Of a DNA stretch of 64,000 bases, positions 8,320 through 16,700 are shown one piece after another (the first letter of the stretch is position 1; the number at the start of each line of letters is the position of its first letter). This DNA is from Jatrophihabitans telluris (GTDB lineage: Bacteria; Actinomycetota; Actinomycetes; Mycobacteriales; Jatrophihabitantaceae), in the NCBI RefSeq assembly GCF_023516435.1, contig NZ_CP097332.1, forward strand, positions 4,030,001-4,094,000, in the 5' to 3' direction. The notes beneath the pieces are model-generated. The model was given only the letters and a program-made list of their open reading frames with translations. It was not told the DNA's origin and did not search any database. Both the position numbers and the translations under genes were made by a program.

Positions 8320-9066
8320 TCAGGACGCGGCGGGAAAGAGCGCGTCGAACCAGTCGGGGTCGTCCAGCAGGGGGCCGCACACCGAGTCCAGCACCCGCCG
8401 ATAGCGCCTGGCACCCCGCAACCGGAAGGCCGCCCGTCCGATGAGGGAGGCGTGGACCAAGACCCGCCGCCGCTCGGCCGGGTCCGTCTCGGCCAGCAGG
8501 TGCCCGAGCAACAGGAACCGCCGACTTCGCGGGACCGAGCGCAACCGTGCCCGGCCGAACGCGTCCCACGCCCGTTGGTCCAGGTGCTGTTGTACGAGCG
8601 GCAGCAGGTGCTCCCGCTCGTCGCGGAACAGTTCGTCCACCGCCCGGCTGACCGGTCCCAGCACCGTGAGCAGGACCGTGCGGAACTCCAGCGTGGCGGC
8701 GCTGCGCCACTCGAGCAGCAACGTCGTGAGCTCGCCCGAGGCGCGGCCGAGGAATTCCTGCCGGCGGTCCAGTTCGGCGTGCAGCGCCTCGACGGCCAGT
8801 TCCACCGGTGCACAACGATCGATCGCCGGCCAGACCTCGAGCGCCGTGGCGGCTCGGTGGCGGTCGAGCATCTCGATCAGGGCCAGCGCGTGCTCGGCGA
8901 CAACCCGGGCCCGGGCCACGTCGAAGGGGGCCGCCGTCGCGACGAGCTCGGGCAGCAGCGCGAACTCCCGCTGCAGGGCGCGATGGGCAAGTTCGAGGTC
9001 ACCGGTGTCGCAGCCGGGCCGGTCCGGCCCCACCGTGGGCGTGTGCGCTTGCTCGAGCTGAGTCAT
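8320..9066 (-). CDS. hemerythrin-domain-like helical protein
   Basis: A 248-aa, almost entirely helical protein with no signal peptide or membrane segment. The spread of His and Glu residues (LAHRALQREF, EMLDRHRAAT, LHAELDRRQEF, DEREHLLPLVQQHL) suggests a divergent hemerythrin/HHE-type four-helix bundle that might bind a di-iron centre, but the canonical pattern is not complete. The ATG at 9066 follows GGGGGAGCG at good spacing. The upstream neighbour on the opposite strand is the TadE/G-like gene. If the metal site is not real, the protein is simply of unknown function. Confidence 0.5.
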   Translation of the reverse strand: MTQLEQAHTPTVGPDRPGCDTGDLELAHRALQREFALLPELVATAAPFDVARARVVAEHALALIEMLDRHRAATALEVWPAIDRCAPVELAVEALHAELDRRQEFLGRASGELTTLLLEWRSAATLEFRTVLLTVLGPVSRAVDELFRDEREHLLPLVQQHLDQRAWDAFGRARLRSVPRSRRFLLLGHLLAETDPAERRRVLVHASLIGRAAFRLRGARRYRRVLDSVCGPLLDDPDWFDALFPAAS

Positions 9067-9210
9067 ACCTGTTCGCTCCCCCACGCGGTGCGGCCTCGTC
9101 GGTGAGCAGGAGGCCACCCGCGCCGGGTTGATACCCAGGCAGCCACGACGTTGTCCACAGATGCGCGAAACGACTGCCTCGCTTCGGTCCGGCCGAATAC
9201 CGTCGCGCTC

Positions 9211-9732
9211 GTGCGATGGGTTCGGGGGCGGTCGGTTCGGGGGCGGTCGGTTCGGGGGCGGTCGGTTCAGCGGCGGTCGGTTCGGGGGCTCTGGGTTCGC
9301 GCAGGCGACGGCCCCGATCGCGACGAAGGGTCGACGATCCCGCTGATTCTCGGGTTCTACGTCATCGCCCTGCTGCTCGTCAGCGCCGGTGTGCTCGCCA
9401 GCCACGTGGTCGGCAACCAACGCGAGTTGCAGGCGATCTGCGACGGGACGGCCCTGGCCGCCGCCAACAGCGTCGCCCGACCCACACTGCACGAAACCGG
9501 CGTCCCCCGCGATGCCCTGACCCTCGGCCCCGTCGAGCAGGCCGCGGCGACGTACCTGGACGAGGACCCGGTTCGGTCCGGCGTCCAGGCGGCCGCCGAA
9601 CTGTCCACCGATGGAACCCGGGTCACCATCACCTGCCGCCGGCGCAGCAAGGTGCCGTTCGGGTCGGTGTTCGGTTTCGGGGACGGCGTGCTGCAAACCG
9701 CGACCGCGCAGGCGCGCAGCCCCCTAGGGTGA
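9211..9732 (+). CDS. TadE/TadG-like membrane protein (Flp pilus-assembly type)
   Basis: A short protein, about 173 aa from the GTG at 9211. Its core is the TadG-like pattern: GSTIPLILGFYVIALLLVSA (membrane helix with preceding acidic DRDEGS), followed by NQRELQAICDGTALAAA, as seen in actinobacterial Flp-pilus-associated TadE/G-like proteins. The start is uncertain: no ribosome site is visible before the GTG at 9211 or the TTG at 9151, and the N-terminal 45 residues are encoded by 15-bp tandem repeats giving RSVRG units. No tad ATPase, prepilin or other pilus gene is nearby, so this is an orphan. Confidence 0.6.
   Translation: MRWVRGRSVRGRSVRGRSVQRRSVRGLWVRAGDGPDRDEGSTIPLILGFYVIALLLVSAGVLASHVVGNQRELQAICDGTALAAANSVARPTLHETGVPRDALTLGPVEQAAATYLDEDPVRSGVQAAAELSTDGTRVTITCRRRSKVPFGSVFGFGDGVLQTATAQARSPLG
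9219..9293. repeat. 15-bp tandem repeat, five units
   Basis: Units of GGTTCGGGGGCGGTC begin at 9219, 9234, 9249, 9264 and 9279; the first three are identical and the last two carry substitutions. The period is a multiple of three, so the array adds repeated Arg-Ser-Val-Arg-Gly units in the TadE/G-like frame without breaking it. Such arrays change copy number by slippage. Confidence 0.85.
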
Positions 9733-9740
9733 GCACCTGA

Positions 9741-9808
9741 GCCAGAGGCCAGAGGGCTAGAGGGCCAGAGGGCCGGAGGGCCGGAGGGCCGGAGGGCTAG
9801 AGGGTCGG
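9741..9808. repeat. 9-bp degenerate tandem repeat
   Basis: A run of GGCCGGAGG / GGCCAGAGG / GGCTAGAGG units fills the space between the convergent TadE/G-like and thioesterase genes. It is non-coding and strongly purine-biased on the plus strand. No stable hairpin is obvious. Confidence 0.75.
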
Positions 9809-9834
9809 GGTTGCTCGCTGCGACGGTGGGGTCG

Positions 9835-10299
9835 TCAGGTCGCGACGCTGGTCGGTGGCGCTTCGGCGGGCGCGGGGAGGGCGACGTTCTGCAGCCGCAC
9901 CTGGCCGCGGGCGAGCACCGCGCCGTCGTCCGAGCTGATCACCACCAACCACAGCTGCTGGACGCGTCCCTGCTGTAGCGGCTCGGCGACGACCCGGGCG
10001 CGGCCGTGGGTCGCTGCCTTGATGAAGTCGGTCGCGTTGTGGACTCCGACCGCGAACTGGCCCCGGTCGGCGACGGCCAGACTGGCCCCGAGGCTCGCGG
10101 CGCTCTCGACCGCGCTCGTGTACACGCCGCCGTGCACGACGCCCCAGGGGGTGTGGTGTTGTGGCCCGAGGTCGAGGTGACCGGTCAGGCGCGTGGGCGA
10201 GGCCGAGTCCAGCACGAGCCCGGCCGCAGCGACGAATTGCGACGCGCGTTCCAGGCTGAACGGGGACAGGTCGGCAGCGGTCTCGGCCATGTCAGTCAC
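9835..10299 (-). CDS. PaaI-type hotdog thioesterase
   Basis: A 154-aa single hotdog-fold protein of the PaaI/acyl-CoA thioesterase group. The central helix motif is HGGVYTSAVESAASLGA, preceded by the strand HTPWGVV, and the active-site Asn/Asp region is NATDFIKAA. Such enzymes hydrolyse aryl- or acyl-CoA esters; the substrate is not evident. The GTG at 10299 overlaps the stop of the HxlR gene by 8 bases and follows GAAGG; an ATG at 10290 is an alternative just after that stop. The overlap argues for translational coupling with the regulator. Confidence 0.85.
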   Translation of the reverse strand: MTDMAETAADLSPFSLERASQFVAAAGLVLDSASPTRLTGHLDLGPQHHTPWGVVHGGVYTSAVESAASLGASLAVADRGQFAVGVHNATDFIKAATHGRARVVAEPLQQGRVQQLWLVVISSDDGAVLARGQVRLQNVALPAPAEAPPTSVAT

Positions 10300-10864
10300 G
10301 GGCGCCTTCGCCGGTCGGGCCGGCCAGATCCCACCCGGGCGTGGTGACCTCGCGCTCGACGTCGCGGCCGACCGGCTCGCCGCAGGTCGCGCAGTACCAG
10401 GCGGTGGTGATCTCGTGACCGTGATGGTGCAACGTCAGCGTCGGGGCGTCGACCACGTACTCATCGCCCCACTGGCGCAGCGCCTGCAGGACCGCGCCGA
10501 GAGCCCGGCCGGCGCCCGTCAGGTGATACGACGAACGGGGTGGGCTGTCCTGGTACTGGCGCTTCTCCAGGACTCCGGCCTCGACGAGAACCTTCAAACG
10601 GGCCGCCAGCCGGTCCCGGGGTGCGCCGGTGTTGCGGACGATCTCGGAGAACCGGTGGTTGCCGAACAGCACCTCGCGGACCGCGAGCAGCGACCAGCGG
10701 TCCCCCACGACCAGCAACGCCGCTGCCACCGAGCACGGCCTGCCCTTGATCTCGTCCAGATCGACGTGGCCGTGGTGCGGTGCGGCGGCCTGCGGGCCGG
10801 GCGAGGAGGTCTGCGGGCCGGCCGAGGGGGCCGGAGCGGCGACATCGATGGGAGCGGCACTCAT
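10292..10864 (-). CDS. HxlR-type winged-helix transcriptional regulator
   Basis: A 190-aa regulator. Residues about 1-35 are Ala/Pro-rich and disordered. The HxlR winged helix follows (CSVAAALLVVGDRWSLLAVR, then GNHRFSEIVRNTGAPRDRLAARLKVL, then a wing ending SSYHLTGAGRAL). A short C-terminal module contains WYCATCGEPVG, a CxxC pair that could bind metal or sense redox state; some HxlR proteins sense electrophiles through cysteines. It heads a two-gene operon with the thioesterase. Two inverted repeats lie directly upstream and may be its own operator. No ribosome site is visible, so a leaderless transcript is possible. Confidence 0.88.
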   Translation of the reverse strand: MSAAPIDVAAPAPSAGPQTSSPGPQAAAPHHGHVDLDEIKGRPCSVAAALLVVGDRWSLLAVREVLFGNHRFSEIVRNTGAPRDRLAARLKVLVEAGVLEKRQYQDSPPRSSYHLTGAGRALGAVLQALRQWGDEYVVDAPTLTLHHHGHEITTAWYCATCGEPVGRDVEREVTTPGWDLAGPTGEGARD

Positions 10865-10871
10865 CAGTCAA

Positions 10872-10902
10872 GGTTTGCACATCAAACCAACTAGCGCTAG
10901 TT
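10872..10902. promoter_or_regulatory. paired inverted repeats in the HxlR / response-regulator intergenic region
   Basis: GGTTTG-CACAT-CAAACC (10872-10888) is followed at once by the perfect 14-bp palindrome AACTAGCGCTAGTT (10889-10902). Both sit between the divergent hxlR-like and response-regulator genes, immediately upstream of the HxlR start. HxlR proteins bind dyad sites near their own promoters, so autoregulation is the likely role. Confidence 0.55.
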
Positions 10903-10966
10903 CGTCGCTCCGACGATCTCGCTGGCAGCGAAACGGTCGCGGTGCACGTAACCCCACGGCCATAGG

Positions 10967-12643
10967 ATGGCTCGCATGCAACCGAGCGAGACCTCGCGTC
11001 CGGCCATCCTCACGGTCGACGACGACCCGAGCGTCTCTCGGGCGGTCGCTCGCGATCTGCGCCGCCACTACGGCGAGACTCATCGCATCGTCCGGGCCGA
11101 GTCGGGTCCCCAGGCGCTGGACGCGCTGAAAGAGATGAAGCTGCGCGGTGACCAGGCCGCGGTGCTGCTGGCCGACTACCGGATGCCCGGCATGAGCGGC
11201 ATCGAATTCCTGGAACAGGCGATGGATATCTTCCCCGCCGCCCGGCGCGTGCTGCTGACCGCCTACGCCGACACCGACGCCGCGATCGAGGCGATCAACG
11301 TCGTCGACCTGGACCACTACCTGCTCAAGCCCTGGGACCCGCCCGAGGAGAAGCTCTACCCGGTCCTCGACGCCCTGCTCGAAGCATGGGCGGCCGTCGA
11401 ACACAAGACCATCCCGGAGACCAAGGTGATCGGACACCGCTGGTCGGCCCGCTCGTCGCAGGTCCGCGAGTTCCTGGCCCGCAACCAGGTGCCCTATCGC
11501 TGGTTCCCGATCGACGAACCCGAGGGCCAGCGGCTGCTCGCCGCGGCCGGCGGCGAGGAACACCGCTTGCCGGTGGTGATCACCGTGGACGGCGACGTGC
11601 TGATCGAGCCGTCCGACACCGAGGTGGCCAACCGGGTCGGCATCGTCACCACGGCGTCCGAGCACTTCTACGACCTCATCGTCATCGGCGGTGGCCCGGC
11701 GGGCCTCGGGGCGGCGGTGTACGGAGCGTCCGAGGGGCTGCGGACGGTGCTGATCGAGCGGACCGCCACGGGTGGGCAGGCCGGTCAGAGCAGCCGGATC
11801 GAGAACTACCTGGGCTTCCCCGACGGTGTCTCCGGCGCTCAGCTGACCGAGCGAGCGCGCCGGCAGGCCCACAAGTTCGGAGCTGAAGTCATCACCACCC
11901 GCGACGTCGTCGGCCTGGAGGTCAAAGGCGCCGCCCGCAAGGTGCGCTTCGCCGACGGTGACTCCCTCGCCGCCCACACCGTCATCCTCGCCACCGGGGT
12001 GTCCTACCGTCAGCTGTCCGCCCCGGGCCTGGACGAGCTCACCGGCCGCGGCGTCTACTACGGCAGCGCCCTGACCGAGGCGGCCAACTGCAGCTCGCAG
12101 GACGTCTACATCGTCGGCGGCGCCAACAGCGCGGGCCAGGCCGCGGTGTACCTGTCGCGAGCCTGCAAATCGGTCAACATCCTGGTTCGCGGGGACTCCC
12201 TCGAAGCCTCGATGTCGTACTACCTCGTCCAGCAGATCGCCGGCATCGACAACATCCACGTGCACACCTGCACGGAGATCGCGCAGGCCCACGGCGAGGA
12301 ACACCTGGAAGCCATCACCCTCAAGCACCAGGACGGCAGCACCCGCCGGGTCGATACCCAATGGGTTTTCGCCTTCATCGGTGCCGCGCCACGCACCGAC
12401 TGGCTCGACGGGCCGGCCAAGGACGCGAGGGGATTCGTGCTCGCGGGGCCTGATCTGCCGCCGGTGGAAGAACTGGGGGACGAATGGACGTTGGACAGAG
12501 CGCCGTACCACCTCGAGACGAGCGTTCCCGGAGTCTTCGTGGCCGGTGACGCGCGGGCCGAGTCGGCCAAGCGGGTCGCCAGCGCCGTCGGCGAGGGAGC
12601 GATGGCCGTGATGCTGGTACACCGGTACCTGGAAAAGTTGTAG
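10967..12643 (+). CDS. response regulator fused to thioredoxin-reductase-like FAD oxidoreductase
   Basis: A 558-aa three-part protein. Residues 12-140 are a receiver domain with D18-D20, phospho-acceptor D70 (LLADYRMPGMSG) and K121. Residues about 150-225 resemble a glutaredoxin/thioredoxin fold, but the position of the redox CxxC reads ARSS (161-164). From 230 onward is a TrxR-like flavoprotein with GGGPAG (241-246), an NADPH-binding GGANSAG (384-390) and a C-terminal FAD motif GVFVAGDARAES. Where TrxR has CATC, this protein has YYGSALTEAANC, with only one Cys. It therefore cannot work as a classical dithiol reductase. It is followed 45 bases later by a histidine kinase and a UBP zinc-finger gene. 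An ATG at 10976 is an alternative start. Confidence 0.9.
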   Translation: MARMQPSETSRPAILTVDDDPSVSRAVARDLRRHYGETHRIVRAESGPQALDALKEMKLRGDQAAVLLADYRMPGMSGIEFLEQAMDIFPAARRVLLTAYADTDAAIEAINVVDLDHYLLKPWDPPEEKLYPVLDALLEAWAAVEHKTIPETKVIGHRWSARSSQVREFLARNQVPYRWFPIDEPEGQRLLAAAGGEEHRLPVVITVDGDVLIEPSDTEVANRVGIVTTASEHFYDLIVIGGGPAGLGAAVYGASEGLRTVLIERTATGGQAGQSSRIENYLGFPDGVSGAQLTERARRQAHKFGAEVITTRDVVGLEVKGAARKVRFADGDSLAAHTVILATGVSYRQLSAPGLDELTGRGVYYGSALTEAANCSSQDVYIVGGANSAGQAAVYLSRACKSVNILVRGDSLEASMSYYLVQQIAGIDNIHVHTCTEIAQAHGEEHLEAITLKHQDGSTRRVDTQWVFAFIGAAPRTDWLDGPAKDARGFVLAGPDLPPVEELGDEWTLDRAPYHLETSVPGVFVAGDARAESAKRVASAVGEGAMAVMLVHRYLEKL

Positions 12644-12688
12644 CGCCGCCGACGGGCGACGTTTCGGAGCAGAGATCAGGCGAGACCG

Positions 12689-14215
12689 ATGAGGACAGAC
12701 GGGTTGGCACCGATGGATCAACCGAAACTTCCGTGCGACCCGGCGGAGCTCGGCAGCACCTTCCTGTTCGAGAAGCTCACCCCGCAACAGCTCAACTGGC
12801 TGTGCGAAGAGGGCTCGGTCGTCGACATCGAGGCCGGTCCGGTCTACCGGCAGGGCGAGCCGGCCACCTGCTTCTACGTGCTGCTCGACGGCGAGATCGC
12901 GCTGTCGCGCAAGGTCGGCAATGACGACGTCGAGGTCACCCGCACGTCCCAGCGCGGCGTGTACGCCGGCGCCTGGCGGGCTTTCCTGGGCGACCAGGTC
13001 GACCAGAACTACGACAGCTCGCTGCGGGCGGTGACCGATTCCCGGTTCTACGTCCTGGACGCCGCACTGTTCACCCAGCTCATCCGCGACTGGTTCCCGA
13101 TGGCGCTGCACCTGCTGGAAGGGCTCTTCTTCGGCATCCAGAACACCCAGCAGGTCATCGGGCAACGGGAGCGGCTGCTGGCCCTGGGCTCGTTGTCGGC
13201 CGGGCTGACCCACGAGCTCAACAACCCGGCCGCCGCCGCCGTCCGAGCGACGTCCTCGCTGCGCCAGCGGGTCGCCGGTATGCGCAGCAAGCTGAAGATG
13301 ATCGCCTCTGGCCCCTACGACCGGGTCGAGCTGGAGGCGTTGATCGCCCTGCAGGAGGACGCGGTCGAGCACGTGGCCAAGGCCGCGGAACTGTCGCCGA
13401 TGGAGGCCGCCGACCGCGAGGACGAGATCGCCGACTGGCTGGAGGGCCGCGGTATCAGCGGCGGCTGGGACATCGCGCCGACCTTCGTCTCCTCCGGTTT
13501 GGACGTCGAGTGGCTCGAGGGTGTGGCCGAACACGTCAACCCGGCCATCTTCGAGGGTGCGATGCGCTGGCTGAACTACACCCTCGAGACCGAGCTGCTG
13601 ATGAACGAGATCGAGGATTCGACCACCCGCATCTCCAGCCTGGTCGGCGCGGCCAAGCAGTACTCCCAGATGGACCGCGCGCCGTTCCGGGTGGTCGATG
13701 TCCACGAACTGCTCAAGAGCACCCTGGTCATGCTGAACAGCAAGATCGGCGACAAGATCACGGTGGTCAAGGACTTCGACCGGAGCCTGCCGCCGATCCC
13801 GGCCTACGCCGCGGAGCTGAACCAGGTCTGGACCAACCTGATCGACAACGCCGTCGCCGCCATGCCGGACGGCGGAACGCTGACGGTCTCCACCCACCGC
13901 GACGGCGACTCGCTGGTGGTGACCATCGGCGACACCGGCACCGGCATCCCGACCGACATCAAGAACCGCATCTTCGAACCTTTCTTCACCACCAAGCCGA
14001 TCGGCCAGGGCACCGGCCTCGGGCTCGACATCTCGTGGCGGATCGTGGTCAAGAAGCACCACGGCGACCTGCGGGTCAGCTCCGAACCCGGCGACACCCG
14101 CTTCGAGGTCCGGTTGCCCTTCTCCTCCGCCGAACTGCCCGATCCCGTCCCCGACGAGGACGCCGCCGAGCCGGCCCGCTCGCAACAGTCCGCAACAGCG
14201 AGGACCGCTTCATGA
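12689..14215 (+). CDS. sensor histidine kinase with N-terminal cyclic-nucleotide-binding-like domain
   Basis: A 508-aa soluble kinase with no membrane segment. Residues about 20-145 form a Crp-like effector domain (VYRQGEPATCFYVLLDGEIAL). The dimerisation/phosphorylation helix follows, with H175 in GLTHELNNP. An insertion of roughly 100 residues separates this from the second helix. The catalytic domain has N box NLIDNA, G1 DTGTGIP, F box FEPFFTTK and G2 GQGTGLGL. The gene is downstream of the receiver-flavoprotein fusion, which is its likely partner, and its stop overlaps the next gene as ATGA. Another ATG at 12713 could be the start. The ligand of the effector domain is unknown. Confidence 0.88.
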   Translation: MRTDGLAPMDQPKLPCDPAELGSTFLFEKLTPQQLNWLCEEGSVVDIEAGPVYRQGEPATCFYVLLDGEIALSRKVGNDDVEVTRTSQRGVYAGAWRAFLGDQVDQNYDSSLRAVTDSRFYVLDAALFTQLIRDWFPMALHLLEGLFFGIQNTQQVIGQRERLLALGSLSAGLTHELNNPAAAAVRATSSLRQRVAGMRSKLKMIASGPYDRVELEALIALQEDAVEHVAKAAELSPMEAADREDEIADWLEGRGISGGWDIAPTFVSSGLDVEWLEGVAEHVNPAIFEGAMRWLNYTLETELLMNEIEDSTTRISSLVGAAKQYSQMDRAPFRVVDVHELLKSTLVMLNSKIGDKITVVKDFDRSLPPIPAYAAELNQVWTNLIDNAVAAMPDGGTLTVSTHRDGDSLVVTIGDTGTGIPTDIKNRIFEPFFTTKPIGQGTGLGLDISWRIVVKKHHGDLRVSSEPGDTRFEVRLPFSSAELPDPVPDEDAAEPARSQQSATARTAS

Positions 14216-14556
14216 CCGTGCCCGGAGTAGATCCGTCGGTTGCCCCGTCCGGGGCGGGCTGCGTCGAGTGCACCGCCACCGGCGGGTGGTGGCTGCACCT
14301 GCGCCGATGTGCCCAGTGCGGCCACATCGGCTGCTGCGACACCTCGCCCATGCAGCACGCGTCCAAGCACGCCGCCGAGACCGGCCATCCGATCATCCGG
14401 TCCTTCGAACCCGGCGAGTCCTGGTTCTGGAGCTTCGAGACCGACGGTTACTACGACGGGCCCGAGCTCGCCCCGCCGGACTGCCATCCAGTTGATCAGA
14501 CCGTGCCCGGACCGGCCGAGCGAGTGCCCGCCGACTGGCGAGCGCAGCTCAACTGA
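14212..14556 (+). CDS. UBP-type zinc finger protein
   Basis: A 114-aa protein made essentially of one UBP-type zinc finger. The ligand pattern is visible: CVEC near residue 20, CAQCGHIGCCD around 38-48, then HASKHAAETGHPII. In eukaryotes this finger binds the free C terminus of ubiquitin; in bacteria its role is unclear and it may be a protein-docking module. Translation is coupled to the histidine kinase (ATGA overlap), so it should be made with the kinase and the receiver-flavoprotein. The C-terminal 35 residues are Pro-rich and polar. Confidence 0.88.
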   Translation: MTVPGVDPSVAPSGAGCVECTATGGWWLHLRRCAQCGHIGCCDTSPMQHASKHAAETGHPIIRSFEPGESWFWSFETDGYYDGPELAPPDCHPVDQTVPGPAERVPADWRAQLN

Positions 14557-14561
14557 CCGGT

Positions 14562-14888
14562 TCAGTGACCGGCGCCGCTGGCGTTGATCGCGACGACGCC
14601 CAGGATCACGGCTGCGATGCCGGCGACCTTGAGCGCGGTGACCTTCTCGTCGAAGACCAGGACTCCGATCACCGCGATCGCCGCGGTTCCGACGGCGGAC
14701 CAGATGGCGTAGGCCGATGACAGTGGGACGTGCCGTTTGAGGGCCAGCGACAGGAAGTAGAAGGACAGGCCGTAGCCGACGGCCACGATCACCGAGGGGC
14801 CGAGCACCCGAAAGCCGTTGGTGTACTTCAGCGAGACGGTACCGACGATCTCCAGGCCGATGGCCAGCGCCAAGAACACCCAACCCAT
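14562..14888 (-). CDS. SMR-family multidrug/guanidinium-type efflux protein
   Basis: A 108-aa protein with four membrane helices, the length of EmrE/QacC/Gdx proteins. The essential membrane Glu is E13 (ALAIGLEIVGT), and AYAIWSAVGTAAIAVIG carries the conserved Trp and GxG region. The sequence alone does not settle whether it is of the Qac (drug) or Gdx (guanidinium) subtype. It is a single gene, convergent with the zinc-finger gene 5 bases away, and divergent from nothing nearby: the acyl-CoA synthetase downstream is on the same strand. Confidence 0.9.
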   Translation of the reverse strand: MGWVFLALAIGLEIVGTVSLKYTNGFRVLGPSVIVAVGYGLSFYFLSLALKRHVPLSSAYAIWSAVGTAAIAVIGVLVFDEKVTALKVAGIAAVILGVVAINASGAGH

Positions 14889-14924
14889 GGCGTCATTATT
14901 ACCTAACGTTTCGAAATCGAAAGA

Positions 14925-16547
14925 CTAGAGGCCGAGCCGCTGGACCGCCGCGTCGCGAATCCGGTACTTCTGCACCTTGCCGGTCACCGTCATCGGGTAT
15001 TCGTCCACGAACTGCACGTACCTCGGCACCTTGAAGTGGGCGAGCCGGCCGCGGCAGAAGTCCCGGACGTCCTGCTCGGACAGTTGCGATCCGGCGCGCA
15101 CCCGAATCGCGGCCAGCAGTTCTTCGCCGTAGCGCTCGTCCGGGACGCCGACGACCTGGACGTCCTCGATGTCGGCGTGCTGGTAGAGGAACTCCTCGAC
15201 CTCCCGCGGATAGACGTTCTCCCCGCCTCGAATGACCATGTCCTTGGACCGGCCGACGATCGACAGGTAACCCTCGGCGTCCATCACGGCCAGATCTCCG
15301 GTGTGCATCCAGCCGTTCACCAGTACCTCCGCGGTCTTGTCGGGCTGTTGCCAGTAGCCCCGCATCACCGAGTACGCCCGGGTGCACAGCTCTCCGGTGG
15401 TCCCGCGTGGGACGATCCGGCCGGTCGCCGGATCGATCACCTTGACCTGAACGTGCGGGTGGACCCGGCCCACGGTGCCGGTCTGCTGCTCCAGGGTGTC
15501 GCCGATCCGGGTCTGGGTGGACACCGGGCTCGTCTCGGTCATGCCGTAACAGATCGTCACCTCGGTCATGCCCATGTCGGCCACGACTCGTTTCATGACC
15601 TCCGTCGGGCACGGCGAGCCCGCCATGATCCCGGTCCGCAGCGAGCTCAGGTCGTAGTCGGCGAAGTCCGGCAACGACAGTTCGGCGATGAACATGGTCG
15701 GCACGCCGTAGAGGGACGTGCACCGCTCCTGCTGCACCGCCCGCAGCGTGTCGGCCGGGTCGAAGCCGGGGGCCGGGATGACCAGGCAGGCCCCGTGTGT
15801 GGTCGAGGCCAGGTTGCCCATGACCATGCCGAAGCAGTGATAGAACGGCACCGGCACGCAGACGACGTCCCGTTCGGTGTAGTGACACAGCTCGCCCACG
15901 AAGTAGCCGTTGTTCAGGATGTTGTGATGGGTCAGCGTCGCGCCCTTGGGGAACCCGGTGGTGCCCGAGGTGTACTGGATGTTGATGGGGTCGTCGGGGT
16001 CGAGACCGGCAGCGATTCCGCGAACGATCTCGATCGGTACTGCCTGCCCGGCCGCGACCACCTCGTCCCAACTGGACTCACCCAGATAGACGACGTGCTT
16101 GAGGTCAGGACAGTCGCCGGCGACCTCATCGACCATGGCACGGTAGTCCGAGCCCTTGTGCGTGACCGCGCTGAAGAGCACAGCCACGCCTGACTGGGCG
16201 AGGACGTAGCCGAGCTCGTGGCTGCGGTACGCGGGATTGATGGTGACGAGGATGACGCCGACGCGCGCCGTGGCGTACTGGACCAGCATCCAGTCGATGC
16301 CGTTGGGTGCCCAGATCCCGGCTCGGTCGCCGGCCTGCAGGCCCAGCGCGACCAGCCCGCGTGAGAGCCCGTCCACCGCGGCGTCGAACTCGGCATAGCG
16401 AAGCCGCCTGCCCGAGGCACACTCGACGACGGCCGTGCGATCGGCGAACCGGGCGGCCGTGCGGGCGAGGTTCTCACCGATGGTGTCGCCGAGTAGCGGT
16501 GTCGTCGAGGTTCCACTGGCGTAGGAGGGGAGGTTCGCGGCGGTCAT
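14925..16547 (-). CDS. long-chain fatty-acid-CoA ligase / acyl-CoA synthetase (AMP-binding)
   Basis: A 540-aa ANL-superfamily enzyme that activates a carboxylic acid via an acyl-adenylate to the CoA thioester. Motifs: P-loop-like [11 protein letters not shown] near residue 195, [11 protein letters not shown] near 335, the hinge [20 protein letters not shown] and the C-terminal catalytic Lys in [13 protein letters not shown]. No membrane anchor is present. The sequence plan is that of FadD-type enzymes, but the chain-length preference cannot be read from it. The gene is single, and a strong hairpin lies just upstream that probably ends bldC transcription. Confidence 0.9.
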   Translation of the reverse strand: MTAANLPSYASGTSTTPLLGDTIGENLARTAARFADRTAVVECASGRRLRYAEFDAAVDGLSRGLVALGLQAGDRAGIWAPNGIDWMLVQYATARVGVILVTINPAYRSHELGYVLAQSGVAVLFSAVTHKGSDYRAMVDEVAGDCPDLKHVVYLGESSWDEVVAAGQAVPIEIVRGIAAGLDPDDPINIQYTSGTTGFPKGATLTHHNILNNGYFVGELCHYTERDVVCVPVPFYHCFGMVMGNLASTTHGACLVIPAPGFDPADTLRAVQQERCTSLYGVPTMFIAELSLPDFADYDLSSLRTGIMAGSPCPTEVMKRVVADMGMTEVTICYGMTETSPVSTQTRIGDTLEQQTGTVGRVHPHVQVKVIDPATGRIVPRGTTGELCTRAYSVMRGYWQQPDKTAEVLVNGWMHTGDLAVMDAEGYLSIVGRSKDMVIRGGENVYPREVEEFLYQHADIEDVQVVGVPDERYGEELLAAIRVRAGSQLSEQDVRDFCRGRLAHFKVPRYVQFVDEYPMTVTGKVQKYRIRDAAVQRLGL

Positions 16548-16596
16548 GAAGGGCAGTCAACCGCCAATCCGGGCGCGCGGCCAGACCGGGGCATGA

Positions 16597-16634
16597 CGAA
16601 GGCCGCACCCTCGCCATTGAGGATGCGGCCTTCG
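16597..16634. terminator. strong hairpin downstream of bldC
   Basis: A 16-bp stem (16597-16612 with 16619-16634; arms CGAAGGCCGCACCCTC and GAGGATGCGGCCTTCG) with one mismatch and a 6-base loop. It lies 67 bases beyond the bldC stop and before the start of the acyl-CoA synthetase gene, so it most likely terminates bldC transcripts. A smaller hairpin (GCAAGC/GCTTGC) abuts it. No T-run. Confidence 0.75.
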
Positions 16635-16700
16635 CAAGCCTGCTTGCGCAGCCCTGTCAGCTGGTTCGACGCCCCGGATCCCTGTACCGGGGGGACGGAC

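Noticed and set aside
10868-14185. Minus-strand open frame of 1105 codons
   Set aside because: It is the antisense shadow of the receiver-flavoprotein and histidine kinase genes, which have clear domains; the shadow protein has no recognisable motif.
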